From the NCBI RefSeq assembly GCF_036898095.1, contig NC_090746.1, positions 59,627,919 to 59,691,918 on the forward strand: a stretch of DNA of 64,000 nucleotides, written 5' to 3'. How positions within the stretch are numbered: position 1 is the stretch's first letter; every line of letters starts with the position of its first letter. A program made the position numbers and the translations under genes. Origin of the DNA: Palaemon carinicauda. Taxonomy: Eukaryota > Arthropoda > Malacostraca > Decapoda > Palaemonidae. The notes beneath the pieces are model-generated. The model saw only the letters and a program-made list of their open reading frames with translations, had not been told where the DNA came from and did no database searches. This document shows, piece by piece, positions 9,637 to 20,770 of this stretch.

Positions 9637-11678
9637 GTAGGGGGGTGCCTGCAGGGGAGTTGGAGGAGGTGGAAGGCTATGGGGGCCATGCAATGGACCA
9701 TCAAGGTGCTTCGTTGGGGGTACCACATCCCCTTCATAGACTCTCCTCCTCCTCTAATTCCTCCCCCGATCTTGTCCTCCCAGATCCCTCGGGATCCAGG
9801 GAAACAGCAAGTCCTAGCTCGGGAGATCCAGAGCATGCTCCTAAAAGGCGCCATGCAAGAGGTCTCCAACGCCTCCCCAGGGTTTTTCAGTCGCCTCTTT
9901 CTGATAGAGAAAGCCTCGGGAGGTTGGAGACGCGTAATCGATCTCTCGACCGTGAACCAGTTTGTGAAGCAAACTCCATTCAAAATGCAGACAGCAGCCT
10001 CCGTGACCCAAGCGGTGCGTCCAGGAGATTTTATGGCATCGGTGGACTTAAAAGATGCATATTTCCAAGTGCCGATCAATCGCACATCTCGGAAATTCCT
10101 GTGCTTTCTGGTTAAGGGTTGAATCTTCGAGTTCAAAGTCCTATGCTTCGGCCTCTCGACCGCCCCACAGGTCTTTACGAAGGTTTTCGAACTCGTATCT
10201 TCGTGGGCTCACAAGCATGGAATACGTCTGCTAAGATACCTGGACGATTGGCTACTCCTGGCCTCGTCCAGGGAGCTAGCTCTGGATCACCTGAGAAGAC
10301 TTCTAGACCTTTGCAAGGACTTGGGGATCCTTGTAAACGCAGAGAAGTCTTGCTTGACTCCAACCGAAGTCTTAAACTATCTGGGTATGTCCATCAACAC
10401 CCAGGTAGGGAGGGTGTTCTCTTCGGAAGACAGACTTCGGGGACTGGATCAATCCATCTGCCATCTCTTGTCTCCACTACCGCCTACAGCCAAGTCGTGG
10501 CAGAGTCTTCTGGGCCATCTTTCCTCCCTGGAAAAACTAGTTCTAGGCGGAAGATCGAGAATGAGAAATCTCCAGTGGCATCTGAAGACCCATGGGTCTC
10601 AAAAGATTGATTCTCCATTCTTGTCAGTGGAGGTTCCAGCTCTGGTGTTACAAGCTCTTCATTGATGGTCAACCAGAGAGAATACCCAAAAGGGCATTCC
10701 CCTCCTAAGCCCCAGTCCGAAGTTAAAACTCTTTTCTGACGCATCGATACGGGGCTGGGGTTCCCGCCTAGGTCCGAAATTAGTATCAGGAGTCTGGTCT
10801 CCGATAGAGCAAACTCTCCACATAAATCACCTGGAATTATTAGCAGCCTGGAAAGGCCTAAAATTCTTTGTAAAAGATCTACAAGGACGAGAGGTGGTGC
10901 TGATGAGCGACAACTCCACAGCCGTCTCGTACATCAACAAACAAGGGGGTACTCTGGCAAGAGACCTCTGTCTGCTAGCAGTCCAGATTTGCCAGTGGGA
11001 GGAAGGTCACAACATTTCTCCTACGGCCAGGTTTATTCCGGACCGGAGAAACATCGTGGCGGATCAACCGAGCAGGCATCACCAAGTGTTGAGTGGCAAT
11101 GGTCTTTGGATCCTCAAGTAGCGAAGACAGTAATAGCTTTGTGGGGTTTCCACACAATAGACCTGTTTGCCACTTCTCTGAATGCGAAACTTCCTCGCTA
11201 CGGGTCCCCAGTTCCAGACCATCAGGCAGCGATCCAGGACGCCCTTCAACATTCCTGGAACAACCTGGATGCATATGCCTTTCCACCCTTTTGCCTGCTC
11301 AGAAGGGTGATCAACAAACTCAGGACCTCCCGGAACTGCAAGCTAACTCTAATAGCTCCGGCATGGCCAAGCAGAGAGTGGTACGCAGACCTTCTTTCCC
11401 TGCTGGTACAAGTTCCAAGGTTTCTGCCTCCAGAACCCCTTCTGTTGACGCAGCCACACAGTGGTATCCCCCACGGGAGAATCCACTTCCTGAAGCTTCA
11501 CGCTTGGAGGCTGTCCAGTCTCTCCTCAGAAACAGAGGCTTTTCAGAGAAGGTGGCTGAGCACATGTCCAGGCACCTACGCCAATCTTCCACAAACCTCT
11601 ACCAAGCAAGATGGAAAGTGTTTGCAGCTTGGTGTAGAGGGCGAGGCGTGTCTCCACTCGATCCCTCTCTTTCATTAA
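9637..11678 (+). pseudogene. DIRS A reverse transcriptase / RNase H
   Basis: The frame opens with VGGCLQ and SRLFLIEKASGGW, then VIDLSTVNQFV, SVDLKDAYFQVPI (first catalytic Asp) and, after a TGA at 10120-10122, FGLSTAPQVF and RYLDDWLLL (catalytic DD). A second TGA at 10663-10665 precedes the RNase H part: LFSDASIRGWG, HINHLELLA, SDNSTAVSYINKQGG and the NIVAD box. A frameshift near 11090 moves the C-terminal part (EW/QWSLDPQVAKT, DLFATSLN, PPFCLLRRV) to the next frame. It lies between Gag and YR and overlaps YR. Confidence 0.88.
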
Positions 11679-12604
11679 TGGCAGACTTCCTGGTATACCT
11701 CAGGGAGGAGAAACTCCTCTCAGTCTCGGCAATTAAAGGCTATCGTTCAGCCTAAAGCCTCATCTGTAGACTGAGAGGGGTTGACCTTTCCACCTCAGAA
11801 GATATCACCTTGTTGATTCGAGGTTTTAAGAGATCTTGCCCCCCAGTTGAGATTAGACTACCAACTTGGGACGTGTCCCTTATCTTACGTTCCTTGAAGG
11901 GACCACCCTATGAGCCCTTAAATAGGACCTCTGACTACTTCCTAACCCTTAAGACCGTCTTCCTAGTAGCTCTGGCCTCAGCAAAAAGGGTTGGTGAACT
12001 TCATGGTCTATCCTACGAAGTCACTCATTCTAGAGGATGGGGGGGAAGTCTCGCTCAACTTCGTGCCAGGCTTTGTGGCCAAAACTCAGAATCCGATGAG
12101 AGGTTTAGAGAATTTCAATTTTCCAGCCTCAATAGGGTAACACAGGATACTGACCAATTGCTACAGTGCCCAGTCAGGGTGCTAAGGAAATACCTGAAGC
12201 GCACCAGACCTTTCAGACCACGCCTCCATCATCTCTTCCTCAGTACCAACAAGGTAAAGAAGAGAATCTTTCGCAACACCATCTCTTTCTGGCTCAAGAA
12301 AGTTATTGCGAGAGCCATTCACGGAGACCCAGAGGCAGCTCAACCCAAAGCCCATCAGGTTAGGGGAGTGGCTGCCTCACTGGCGTTTAAGATGAATTTT
12401 TCAGTCTCCCTAGTCTTAAGAGCTGGAGTCTGGAAACGCCAATCTACATTCACCTCTCACTATTTATCCGATGCAACACATAGGTCTCTAAACACCTTTT
12501 CTATAGGGCCTATTGTGGCAGGTCAACAGGTGCCGTATCTACCTTACACCCTTTCAGGGGACAGTAGCCATTGGTCGAGGATTCTGTGTTACGCTAGGTT
12601 TTAG
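11495..12604 (+). pseudogene. DIRS A tyrosine recombinase
   Basis: Frame 2, the same frame as Gag. The N-terminal core-binding part (VAEHMSRHLRQSS, then WCRGRGVSPL, then FLVYLREE) ends at a TAA at 11753-11755 within the VSAIKGYRSA motif. The catalytic domain follows in the same frame with ASAKRVGELHGL (catalytic Arg), AHQVRGVAAS (H-x-x-R), GVWKRQSTF (Trp) and SHYLSDATH (nucleophile Tyr). All four catalytic positions remain; one stop disables it. YR enzymes of DIRS elements integrate the circular DNA copy. Confidence 0.88.
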
Positions 12605-12982
12605 AAGGACATCCATCAATCTTCTGCACCTTCCTTCTTCCTCCCATCTGGGTAACCTAGTCTATAACCAGTTTCAGCTGGACTCCCCAATGGAAATAAG
12701 GTATGAAACTCATCTGACTCCTCTCACAGGGTATAAGTTATACTCGTAGTCACGAGAGTTCCCCTTTTCAAGGTCAGGGGAATCCTAAGTATGATAGGGT
12801 CCAAGTCGTATGTTCCCGACCCTCTTCATCCTGAAACATTTATTTCCACGTAATTAAAAACTTTGTCGTGCTAAGAAAAGTTAATGGGAGATTTTTTCAT
12901 CAAAAGAGTCTAGTCTGAGGACTATCTTCCCTAGGAATAGGGAACTCCTCGTCCACCCTGACCTCAAGGCTAAGTCTCCTAA
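12605..12982 (+). other. DIRS A 3' untranslated region
   Basis: Non-coding element sequence between the YR stop and the internal complementary region. I see no gene. The corresponding positions in D, F and G are likewise non-coding. Confidence 0.5.
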
Positions 12983-13080
12983 TGTAAAGAATGAGGGTTT
13001 GTATCTAGTGTGGGAACAAATGACAAACTTATAACGAAGTCTATATTTTTCCTAACATGCAAACGCAAATTCTTTACACA
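12983..13080 (+). repeat. DIRS A internal complementary region (ICR)
   Basis: The segment TGTAAAGAATGAGGGTTTGT, then GTGTGGGAAC, AAA, TGACAAACTTATAACG, is the reverse complement of the left outer end joined directly to that of the right outer end. The shared AAA (13018-13020) corresponds to the TTT found once at each insertion border. It is the template that restores the two ends during circular replication. Confidence 0.9.
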
Positions 13081-13118
13081 AATCTTCCCTCCGTCACCGC
13101 CCCCTAAAAATAGTCCTA

Positions 13119-13319
13119 GCTAGAATCCGATTGAAGGTATTCAGTAGCTACCGACAGGCAGTCCTCCACCCCTAACAGGTGGATAACTACCGGCCCGGTC
13201 GTTAAGGACCTTGTTAAAGTTTTCTGCCGTATTTTCCAGCTCGCACTAGAATATCTCCTATAGTAAAGAATTCGGGTTTGCATGTTAGGAAAAATACAAA
13301 CTCCGTTATAAGTTTGTCA
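13119..13319 (-). repeat. DIRS A right inverted terminal repeat
   Basis: Inverse complement of 6780-6955 through most of its length (GGTATTCAGTAGCTACC, then CAGGTGGATAACTACC), ending in the lineage-typical tip GTTAGGAAAAATACAAA, then AGTTTGTCA. Confidence 0.88.
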
Positions 13320-13457
13320 TTTCTCGCATATCTGCTTAACTGTAAAAATCTGATTCATACAACCCCTACCTCTTCTAAAACCACCCTGTACAGTACTTCT
13401 AAAATTGTGTTCTCTGTTTTATCCTTAATCCTATTAATCAGTACTCTACCATAACAT
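13320..13457 (-). mobile_element. LINE right part (fingers domain), continuing 5435-6779
   Basis: The minus strand reads INRIKDKTEN and, after a small frame change, QGGFRRGRGCMNQIF, ending ICEK, exactly the residues that precede the RT segment at 6758. It is 5'-truncated at 13457, next to the right 12-bp duplication. Confidence 0.82.
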
Positions 13458-13469
13458 GTTTACTACATC
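13458..13469. repeat. Target-site duplication, right copy (12 bp)
   Basis: TGTTTACTACAT, identical to 5423-5434, about 8 kb away because DIRS A later expanded the inserted LINE. Confidence 0.75.
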
Positions 13470-14677
13470 TGCTAAAAATCTATTCCAAGTACTTGCTATT
13501 TTGTATGTAAAGAAATTGCCACATTGAGTAGTGCTGTAGCTTTTCAATTCCAATTTGTATCCATAATTCTTGGACTGATCTGTGTTAAGCATGAATAGAA
13601 TGTTGTAATCTACATTTGTTATTCTCTTAAGAATTTTGATTGCCTCTATTAACTGTCCCCTTAGTCGTCAAGTTTGTAGATCAAATAAGTTCAAACGTTC
13701 CATCCTCTGTTTATATCCAAATTACCTTAGTGTTGGAACTAATTTGGTGGCCCTAGTTTGTACTGCTTCCAGTCTATCTATATCCTTTTGAATACTTGGA
13801 GCCTAGAATTGAAATCCGTATTCTACATGGGGTCTTACTAGTGATGTGTACAGCTGTAGTAGTGTCTGTGTCTGTATTTAAAATATCTTTTTAAGTAACC
13901 TATTAGTTTTTGTGCTTTCTTTTCAACTTTTATGCTGTTTGGTGAACTTCAAATCCTTGCTGATAATAATATCAAGATCTTCCTCCTGGCCCACACTTTC
14001 AATTTCATTACCCAGCAGTGAGTAACCTGATTGTAGGTAACTATAACTTACAGTATATGCATGAATTCACATTTCCCATATTTGAAATGCATTTGCCATT
14101 TTCTGGACTATTCTCCTAGCTTCATTAGATCCTCTCTTAAGGCTTCTACGTCTTCTGAGTTTGAAGCATTTATGCCTAGTTTAGTATCATCAGCAAATTT
14201 ATCTATTCTACTAGTTAATCCTAAATGTATGTTGTTGATGTAGATCAGAAATAGCAAAGGGCCAAGGATGGATCCTTGAGGTACTCCACTTATAACAGCT
14301 GCTCACTTTGAAGCTTCTCCATTGATTGCAACTTTGTTTTCTGTTTGTTAGCCAATCTTCAATCCATTTAGCTGGCTAGTCAGTGATGCCTACTGCTCTA
14401 ATTTTGAACATTAATTTTTCATGAGAAACTTTGTCAAAAGCCTTTTGAAAGTCTAGATATATAATGTCTATTGCCCTGCTGTTCTCATAAATGCTAAACA
14501 TGTTGTGGAAATATTTCAACAGATTTGTCACATATGACCTCTTTTGTCTGAAGTTGGCTCTCTTTCAGAAGATTGTTTTTTTCTATATGTTCTACTAATG
14601 AATCTACTATAATTGATTACAAATTTTCACAAGGCACTGAAATTAGACACAGGTCTGTAGTTGCCAAGTGCTTTTCT
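13470..14677 (-). mobile_element. CR1-like LINE copy 2, main part
   Basis: It aligns in order with about 2290-3480 of copy 1: TTCCAAGTACTTGCTATTTT, then GATCCTTGAGGTACTCCACT and CTGTAGTTGCCA. It covers the RT palm and C-terminal region, all frames closed, and is 5'-truncated near 14677. Its 3' terminal 230 bp lie at 5204-5434. Confidence 0.78.
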
Positions 14678-14761
14678 TTCATACTATAAACAGTATTTAG
14701 CAAATAAAATTACTCTTAAATATTATGATGACAATATAATGAATATAGAAGAAAACCATAC

Positions 14762-14843
14762 CTGTACCAGGTCCTTTCGTCCCACAGCAGCTGCAGCATC
14801 TCTGTTCTTCGTACATGATCGAACTATGTCATTTTCATCAAGT
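14762..14843 (-). CDS. WDR59: WDR59 internal exon (fourth in window)
   Basis: An 82-nt exon lies between a TTTCAG acceptor and a CAG|GTATGG donor. It starts in phase 2, completing a codon begun at the 40174-40298 exon (GT + A, Val), and ends in phase 0. It reads LDENDIVRSCTKN then RDAAAAVGRKDLVQ. The motif V-G-R-K-D-L-V-Q followed by V-W-S-L-A in the next exon is, to my knowledge, characteristic of WDR59. It is isolated by a 14.5-kb intron downstream and a 25.3-kb intron upstream, both full of DIRS elements. Confidence 0.88.
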
Positions 14844-15087
14844 CTGAAATATTTCTAGTAATAATTATCATAGACCATCCCCTTGGATATCTAAGAAATT
14901 TACTGTGTAATCTGGTATAGTAAACTACCTGAATAGTAATATTATTTGAAAAAATAGCAACATTGATAATAATTCTTGGTAGAATTTAAATGATCATTCT
15001 CAGTTAACCTTTCTCTGTATACAAACACAACAAACAAACATAAATATCTGGAATTGACAAAGAAATATCTTTAGATGAAATTTTTAC

Positions 15088-16367
15088 TTGAGATGTGCAG
15101 ATAGTATCAGCCTTTTTTGCGAGGATCGGTATTGGTATCGACCACTGTCATAACACCAGTATCGGTATTGGCCTCCACCATGAGTATCTGGTATTGGTAT
15201 CCGCCAATCAATAAATGAACTTAAATTGCCGATACTCTGATATTGGTATTTTGGGTTATTCGAACATCAAAGATTTCCTTGTGTTCAGATTAAACAATAA
15301 TGATAAGTACCCGGTAAGGTAACTCAGAAACCATTTCATGCGAGTGATGCGACTAATGTATTACATCATACTTACCAGCCATTTTTCTCTCTCAATATGA
15401 TGATAAGTTCTTTAAAACTATAATTAGCTGTACAGTTTCTCGACAAACTACCTTTTCTCGAATATGGATGGGGAAGGGGGTGGAAATGAAGTTGCCAATT
15501 TTGCCTTTTTTTCTAACCAACTGACAATTGATTATAATTCATTCTAGCAAAAATAATATCTCTTACATTTTACTAATGGAATCCTACCACTAAACGGGAC
15601 ATACTATGGGTTTTGAATAGAATAGTTAACACTTCAGTAACTGAAATATGGACTTTGCTAAATAAAGATCCCTATATGAATTTTGGTATACATTCTAAAT
15701 TTCTACTTATCTCCTACCTTCTTGTATACTAGAAAACATGCAGACAACTGTACCTAAACGTTAACTTAAAGAAAATGGGTGATAAGTAGAGTATAACTAT
15801 TAGGGAAAAATTTGCTGTGATTAAGTGTTGCAAATGGAAACCTTTTATATCATTTTTTTTCAATCGAAGCCATCCTTTTAGCTCTTCATGCTACGACTAT
15901 ATTCTCAAATGCAAATAACTCATTACTAATATGATATTCAGTAATAATATAATTATATAGGGGAAGGCCTTAGATTTATAATCAGATTGTGTCACTGTCA
16001 TGGATATAGCCATAGTTTAATATGTTTCAAACAAAACAAAAAATCTTTAAAAAACTGTTTTATGTCATATAGATACCACAAAGTGCTTGGCCTGAACTAT
16101 TTACTGAATAGGCCTAATGATGCCTCAGACAGTGCATTGCACACACTGAAGAGGTTGAAAAGTCAGTCGTCAAATCAATACTACTGTATACTGTTATTGT
16201 AATCATCAGAAAATTTCTAAAGCATCGGATTACTGGCTAGTATCGGTATTGGTTATTTCTCTTGTATCGGTACCGGTTTAGAAAAAAAATAAATTGGATA
16301 TCGGCAACGGTCTAGAAAAAAAATGGGTTACGGTATCGGCCTCCAAAGTGATATCGGCGCATCTCTA
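15088..16367. mobile_element. Non-autonomous hAT-like DNA transposon
   Basis: A 1,280-bp element is bounded by the 8-bp direct repeat ATTTTTAC (15080-15087 and 16368-16375). The ends are imperfect inverted repeats: left TTGAGATGTGC, right (complement) TAGAGATGCGC. Subterminal regions are full of GGTATTGGTAT and ATCGG repeats. An 8-bp duplication with (T/C)AGAGATG ends is typical of hAT elements. There is no transposase; the only open stretch (15987-16202) resembles nothing I recognise. Confidence 0.75.
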
Positions 16368-16375
16368 ATTTTTAC

Positions 16376-16886
16376 CTCTATGTAAATGAATCTTACAGAA
16401 ATAAATTTACCACAGTAATAATGGGTTTGTTGACTAAAACAAACTCTTCTGAGAAATATCTGCAGATGACATTAATAAAAGGCCATACATTCAGCCAGCG
16501 CTGTACGCGAGTTTATACTTCACTAGTTCACTTCTATACGACAGAGAACCTTAATACCTATTATGGTGCGCTGATTTCAAATAGCCCACTCTCCTTTACA
16601 CTGGGCCTCCTTCGTGCCACTTCACTCTTCCTTCACCCAGCTCTTCCCAGCTCTCGTTATACATTGCACATCTATTTATTGTGGTAAAAATTACAGCTAC
16701 CTTTTAAATAAACCAGATTTTGCCCAAACTGGTGTTTCACTTAACTATATCCAATAATAACGCACGTAACATTCACCTTTTAGTATCGTATTTGTAAATA
16801 ATTATAATCTTTTCCACTGTTTACGTTCATGCTTTCCAAATCAGCTGAATAAAGCATGTTACCAAAGGATATTCAATATTTCCTAA
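16376..16886. other. AT-rich WDR59 intron, no gene seen
   Basis: Unique-looking AT-rich intron between the hAT-like element and DIRS C. An 88-codon open stretch at 16421-16687 has no recognisable motif. Confidence 0.5.
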
Positions 16887-16889
16887 AAA

Positions 16890-17110
16890 TCACAAATTTT
16901 AAGTAATTTGTATTTTTCCTAACAGTACTTACCTCGAACTACTTTCTAAGGAGTATCTGGATCTCCTCCCACCCGACCAGAATTTTGTGCAGTTTACCCT
17001 AGTCCCGTTTTCTATGAGGGTTAACCTCAGGCAGAGTGATACGCCCCCTAAGGCTAATCCCCGGGTCAGAGAGCATGCTTGCTCAGGTCTCGATCTCCAG
17101 TAAGTTCTTG
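16890..17110 (+). repeat. DIRS C inverted terminal repeat (3' end of element)
   Basis: Starts TCACAAATTTTAAGTAATTT and GTATTTTTCCTAAC, then TACTTACCTCGAACTACTTT. It is inverted relative to 22885-23090 and closely matches the E repeat at 49680-49905. Confidence 0.85.
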
Positions 17111-17391
17111 ATAGCTTAAGTATCTATGAAGTCCAGCAAGGCACTCGGGGTAGGATGGGCGGGCCATTACCCGAAAGTAGGGAAAACTACGCAAAAAACC
17201 ATCTTAGTGTCTAAGTAACTCACTTCTGCAAGAATCCTAGGAGACATGTCCTTCCAATGATAGTGTATCCCATGGAAGTTTCAGGGGGCTACCCGAGACA
17301 TTTCCGGTAAGGGAATAGGGGAAGGAAGAACAAGGGGGCTCAGGAAGGAGCCTGTGTCCTTTGGACTTACTACCCGCAGTTACCACTGGGG

Positions 17392-18398
17392 CTACACTTT
17401 TAAACCGCTTGGAGCGCGGAAATGACGGGAGCGAGCGAGAACCCGTCCAGGGACTTTCGAGTAGTCCTTCAAGTAGTGAGCCGTAAAGGTCGACTGGCTA
17501 GACCAAGTACCTGCCCTCAGGATTTGGCCCACTGCCATGTTTTTCTCAAACGCCAATGAAGTACTTAGACCCCTAATGTCGTGGGGTCTGGGCTTTCCTG
17601 GAAGGGGGACCCCTGCACTACTGTAGGCCCTGACGATCCCCTGCCTTAGCCAGAAGGAGATAGTGTTCTTGGAGACTGGCTTCTTCACAGTCCTGAGGAA
17701 AATGAACAGACTCTTTATCTCGGGACGAAGTCTAGCTGTCCTCTTTAAATACTGCCATACTACCCTGACAGGGCACAGCAGCAAGTCCCTCGGGTTGTCC
17801 GAACGAGGGATAGCTGGCACTGAGAACCCTTCAACTTTGGGGTCCCAAACAGCTGCATTCTGAGTCTTGGCTATGAAGGAGGGTGTAGCTTCTCGCCAGC
17901 CCTTCGAGTGTGAGATCTCGTACGACAGGCCAAGAATCTCACCTACTCTTTGCCGATGCCAGAGCTAACCGAAAGACTGCCTTGAGGGTGAGCTACTTGT
18001 CTAGAATGTCTTTTAGAGGCTCGAAGGGAGGTTCCGAAAGCATCTCCAGTACCCTAGCCACATCCCCCTGGGGCACTCTAGCGGCTTGGGGGGAACACGA
18101 CTGTTCGAAGCTCTTGATGAGCGTCGAGATATGTCTGGGGGCACCTAGGTCTATGTCCTTCAGGAGGAAGACTTGGGATGGACGTGCCCACTTCGTCCCT
18201 GAGATAGACCAGGAAGTCTGCTATCTCGTGAATGGAGGCCCCTAAAGGCCTGATGTTCTTCGAGGAGCACCCTTTAGAAAAGGTAGCCCACTTCGCCCGG
18301 TACACCTCGACTGACGAACGCCTCAGGTACCCTGACATCCTTGATGCCGTCCTCGACGGATATCCTTCCATTCTCAGGAGACGCTCGATAACCTCCAC
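17392..18398 (-). pseudogene. DIRS C tyrosine recombinase
   Basis: The core-binding half (18398-18078) reads RLLRMEGYPSR, RMSGYLRRSS and FLVYLRDE, then loses frame. The middle, including the first catalytic Arg region, is in a different frame and interrupted. The C-terminal half (17820-17392) keeps PHDIRGLSTS (H-x-x-R), AGTWSSQSTF (Trp) and AHYLKD (Tyr). It is very similar to the E recombinase. At least two frame changes make it inactive. Confidence 0.85.
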
Positions 18399-20165
18399 GC
18401 GTGAAGGCGGAGGGACCGAGGGTTTTCGTGGAACCTTAGGAAGTGAGGCTGCCGGAGAAGGTCTGGTCTGTCTGGAAGTGGCCCAGGGGAAGGAGCGCCA
18501 GTTCCTTTAGATCCGTGAACCACTTTCTCTCCAGCCACCAGGGCGCTACCAAAGTCATCCACAGGTTGCCCGTCCGTCTCACCCTGCGAGGACCTGTCTG
18601 AGCATCCCGAAGGGTGGGAAGGCGTAAACGTCGAGGTTGTCCCAGGGTGTTGGAAGGCGTCCTCGAACCCTGCTGCTGGATCTGGCACAGGAAAACAAAA
18701 CACGGGGAGCTGTGCGTTTAGTCTCGTGGCGATGAGGTCTATCACCGGCGAGCCCCACTTCAGGAAGAGGGTTTTGGCCACTTCTGGGTGTAGGGACCAC
18801 TCAGGCCCTACCACTTGACCCATCCTGCTGAGGCCGTCGGCCAGGATGTTCCTCTTCCCCGGAGAGAACATGGCTGAAAAATTGATTTGTTCCCTTTCGG
18901 CCCATTCTATGAACTCTATCGTGAAACTGCACCGTTCCTTCGACTTCAGTCCTCCTTGCTTTTCCACGTAGGCCACCACTGTGGCATTGCCGCACAGCGG
19001 AGCCACGTTGTTTCTCCAGGGTAGATGGACGAACTCTAGGCACGCCCTTTGTACGGTCCTCGTCTCCAGCACGTTTATGTGCAGGTTCGTCTCCTCGACT
19101 TCCCATTTACCTTTTGCCGTTTTGTCGAGAAGATGGGCACCCCAGCCCTCCTTGGATGCGTCCCTGAACAGGAGCATCTCTGGAGGGTCGGTTGCGAAGG
19201 GCATTCCCTTGAGGGTGTTCGTTCTGACGTGCCACCACTCCAGGACTTCCTTCGTCTCCGGGGACACCAGGACTATCTTGTGCGGGGAGTCCTATCAGTC
19301 TTTGCCAGTCCTTGGCTCTCCTGGACTGGCCCGACAGGAAGGGCCAGAGTATCTGTTTCAGGTTGTCCAGTCTCTCCGCGGAGGGGAAGGCCCTTGCCAT
19401 CCAGGAGTCTAGGACCAACCCTACGTAGGTCATCCTGGTGGAGGGCATCAGCTGGGACTTTTCCAGGTTGATGATGATACTCAAGACGTTGCAGAATTGC
19501 AGGCACTTCGCGCCTTGCTCCCTCAGTACTTCCTCTGAGGCTGAAAGCAACAACCAGTCATCTAGGTACCGAATCTGGTGGACGCCCTGTTCGTGTGCCC
19601 AGTCTGAAACTGTTGCGAAGACCCTCGTGAAGCCCTGAGGGCTGTCGACAGTCCGAAGCAGAGGGTTTTGAACTGCAATGTTTGGGTACTCCATTTTACC
19701 CTAAGGTACTTCCTGCTGGAGGGATGGACAGGGACCTGGAAGTAGACGCCTTTGAGGCCTATGGACCTCATGAAGTCCTCCTCCTTCAAGGCCGCTAGGA
19801 CCGACCTCGGAGTGTCCATCTTGAAGTCGGTGTTTCACATAAATTTGTTGAGGGCTGAAAGGTCTATGACCGGTCTCCAGACCCCTGTCGCCTTCTCCAC
19901 CAGGAAGAGCCTGCTGTAGAACCCTGGACCCGGTTTCTTGACTGGTTCTACTGCCCCTTTCGCCAGCATTGCTGAGCCTTCTTCCTGCCATGCTGCTACT
20001 CTCAAGGGGTCCTTGGGTGCCAACCACTCCCCTGTTGAAATGGGATCCGAGGTGGGGGTCCGCTAGGAAGGGCAGCCTGTACCCCTCCTTTAGTATTGCT
20101 ACGGTCCACAGATCCGTTCCGTGGTCCCGCCATGCTTGCCAAGATCGTTTGAGGCATCCCCCCAC
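18374..20165 (-). pseudogene. DIRS C reverse transcriptase / RNase H
   Basis: Begins MGGCLKRSWQAW and YRLPFLADP, then shifts frame repeatedly. Pieces show GFYSRLFLVEKATG with VIDLSALNKF (20023-19835), an altered first motif SIGLKGVYFQVPV where the catalytic Asp is replaced by Gly (19819-19562), IRYLDDWLLLS (19694-19107), then RNase H with RDASKEGWGAHL, HINVLE, a C-G-N box instead of C-D-N, and NILADGLSR (19267-18374). The lost catalytic residues, as well as the frameshifts, show it is dead. Confidence 0.87.
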
Positions 20166-20379
20166 CTGAGGCGCCGGCAGGAGTAGGGGGCCTCCCCTCC
20201 TACCTCCTTCGAGAGCAGCGGCCTGAACGCCCTCTCCTGGAGCCCGAGTAGGAGGGTTTGAAGGCTAACTGTGGAGTCGAAGCTCCTCTACGGGGGGCAA
20301 AGCAAGGGAAAGATTACGTGTGCCAACTTCTACATCCGACGGCCGGACGGAGCCGAAGAGGCACTGGGCAAAGTTGCGG

Positions 20380-20398
20380 GGGGGGGGGGGGGGGGGGG
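20380..20398. repeat. Poly-G tract
   Basis: An uninterrupted run of about 19 G, just inside the 3' part of the C Gag region. Length may be unreliable because of assembly. Confidence 0.8.
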
Positions 20399-20562
20399 TT
20401 CCAGTGGCCACTGAGGCAGGCACTGGAGAGGCAATAGCCCTGTTCGACCCGCTAGGGGGAAAACCACTTTGCCTACGTCACGGATGGAGCCGTCAGGAAC
20501 GGGGGTAGCCGTCATGGGTCTACCCCCTCCCGGGGAAATCCGTGGGGTTTAAGTACCCTGCT

Positions 20563-20770
20563 ATGTCAGCGGCCACCTCCGATGCTTGGATGGGGCTGGC
20601 CGGGACGATAGCATGGCTGGCTCAATCACGGATGGAGCCGCCGGGACGGAGGCAGCCGTCATGGGTGTGTCAGCGGCCACCTCCAATGCTTGGATGGGGC
20701 TGGCCGGGACGATGGAGCAGCTGGCTCCATCACGGATGGAGCCACCGGGACGGAGGTATCCGTCATGGGT
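20563..20770. repeat. Tandem repeat, two units of about 103 bp, in DIRS C Gag
   Basis: Each unit runs from TGTCAGCGGCCACCTCC through GGATGGGGCTGGCCGGGACG to CCGTCATGGGT. A partial third unit with ACGGATGGAGCCG and CCGTCATGGGTCTACCCCC lies upstream (about 20482-20530). Confidence 0.75.

Larger units (their letters stand above)
6777..13322 (+). mobile_element. DIRS element A (complete, decayed)
   Basis: A 6.5-kb element sits between two copies of TTT (6777-6779 and 13320-13322) within the LINE. It has inverted terminal repeats (6780-6955 and 13119-13319), then Gag, RT/RNase H and YR on the plus strand, and an internal complementary region at 12983-13080. Ends without a long target duplication, inverted repeats, an ICR and a YR gene together define DIRS-type retrotransposons. 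It is antisense to WDR59. Stops and a frameshift in all three frames indicate it is dead. Confidence 0.93.

Noticed and set aside
17392..18398. Recombinase fragments as bacterial or phage integrases
   Set aside because: They occur next to eukaryotic-type RT/RNase H, with inverted repeats and ICRs, within introns of an animal gene; this is DIRS architecture.
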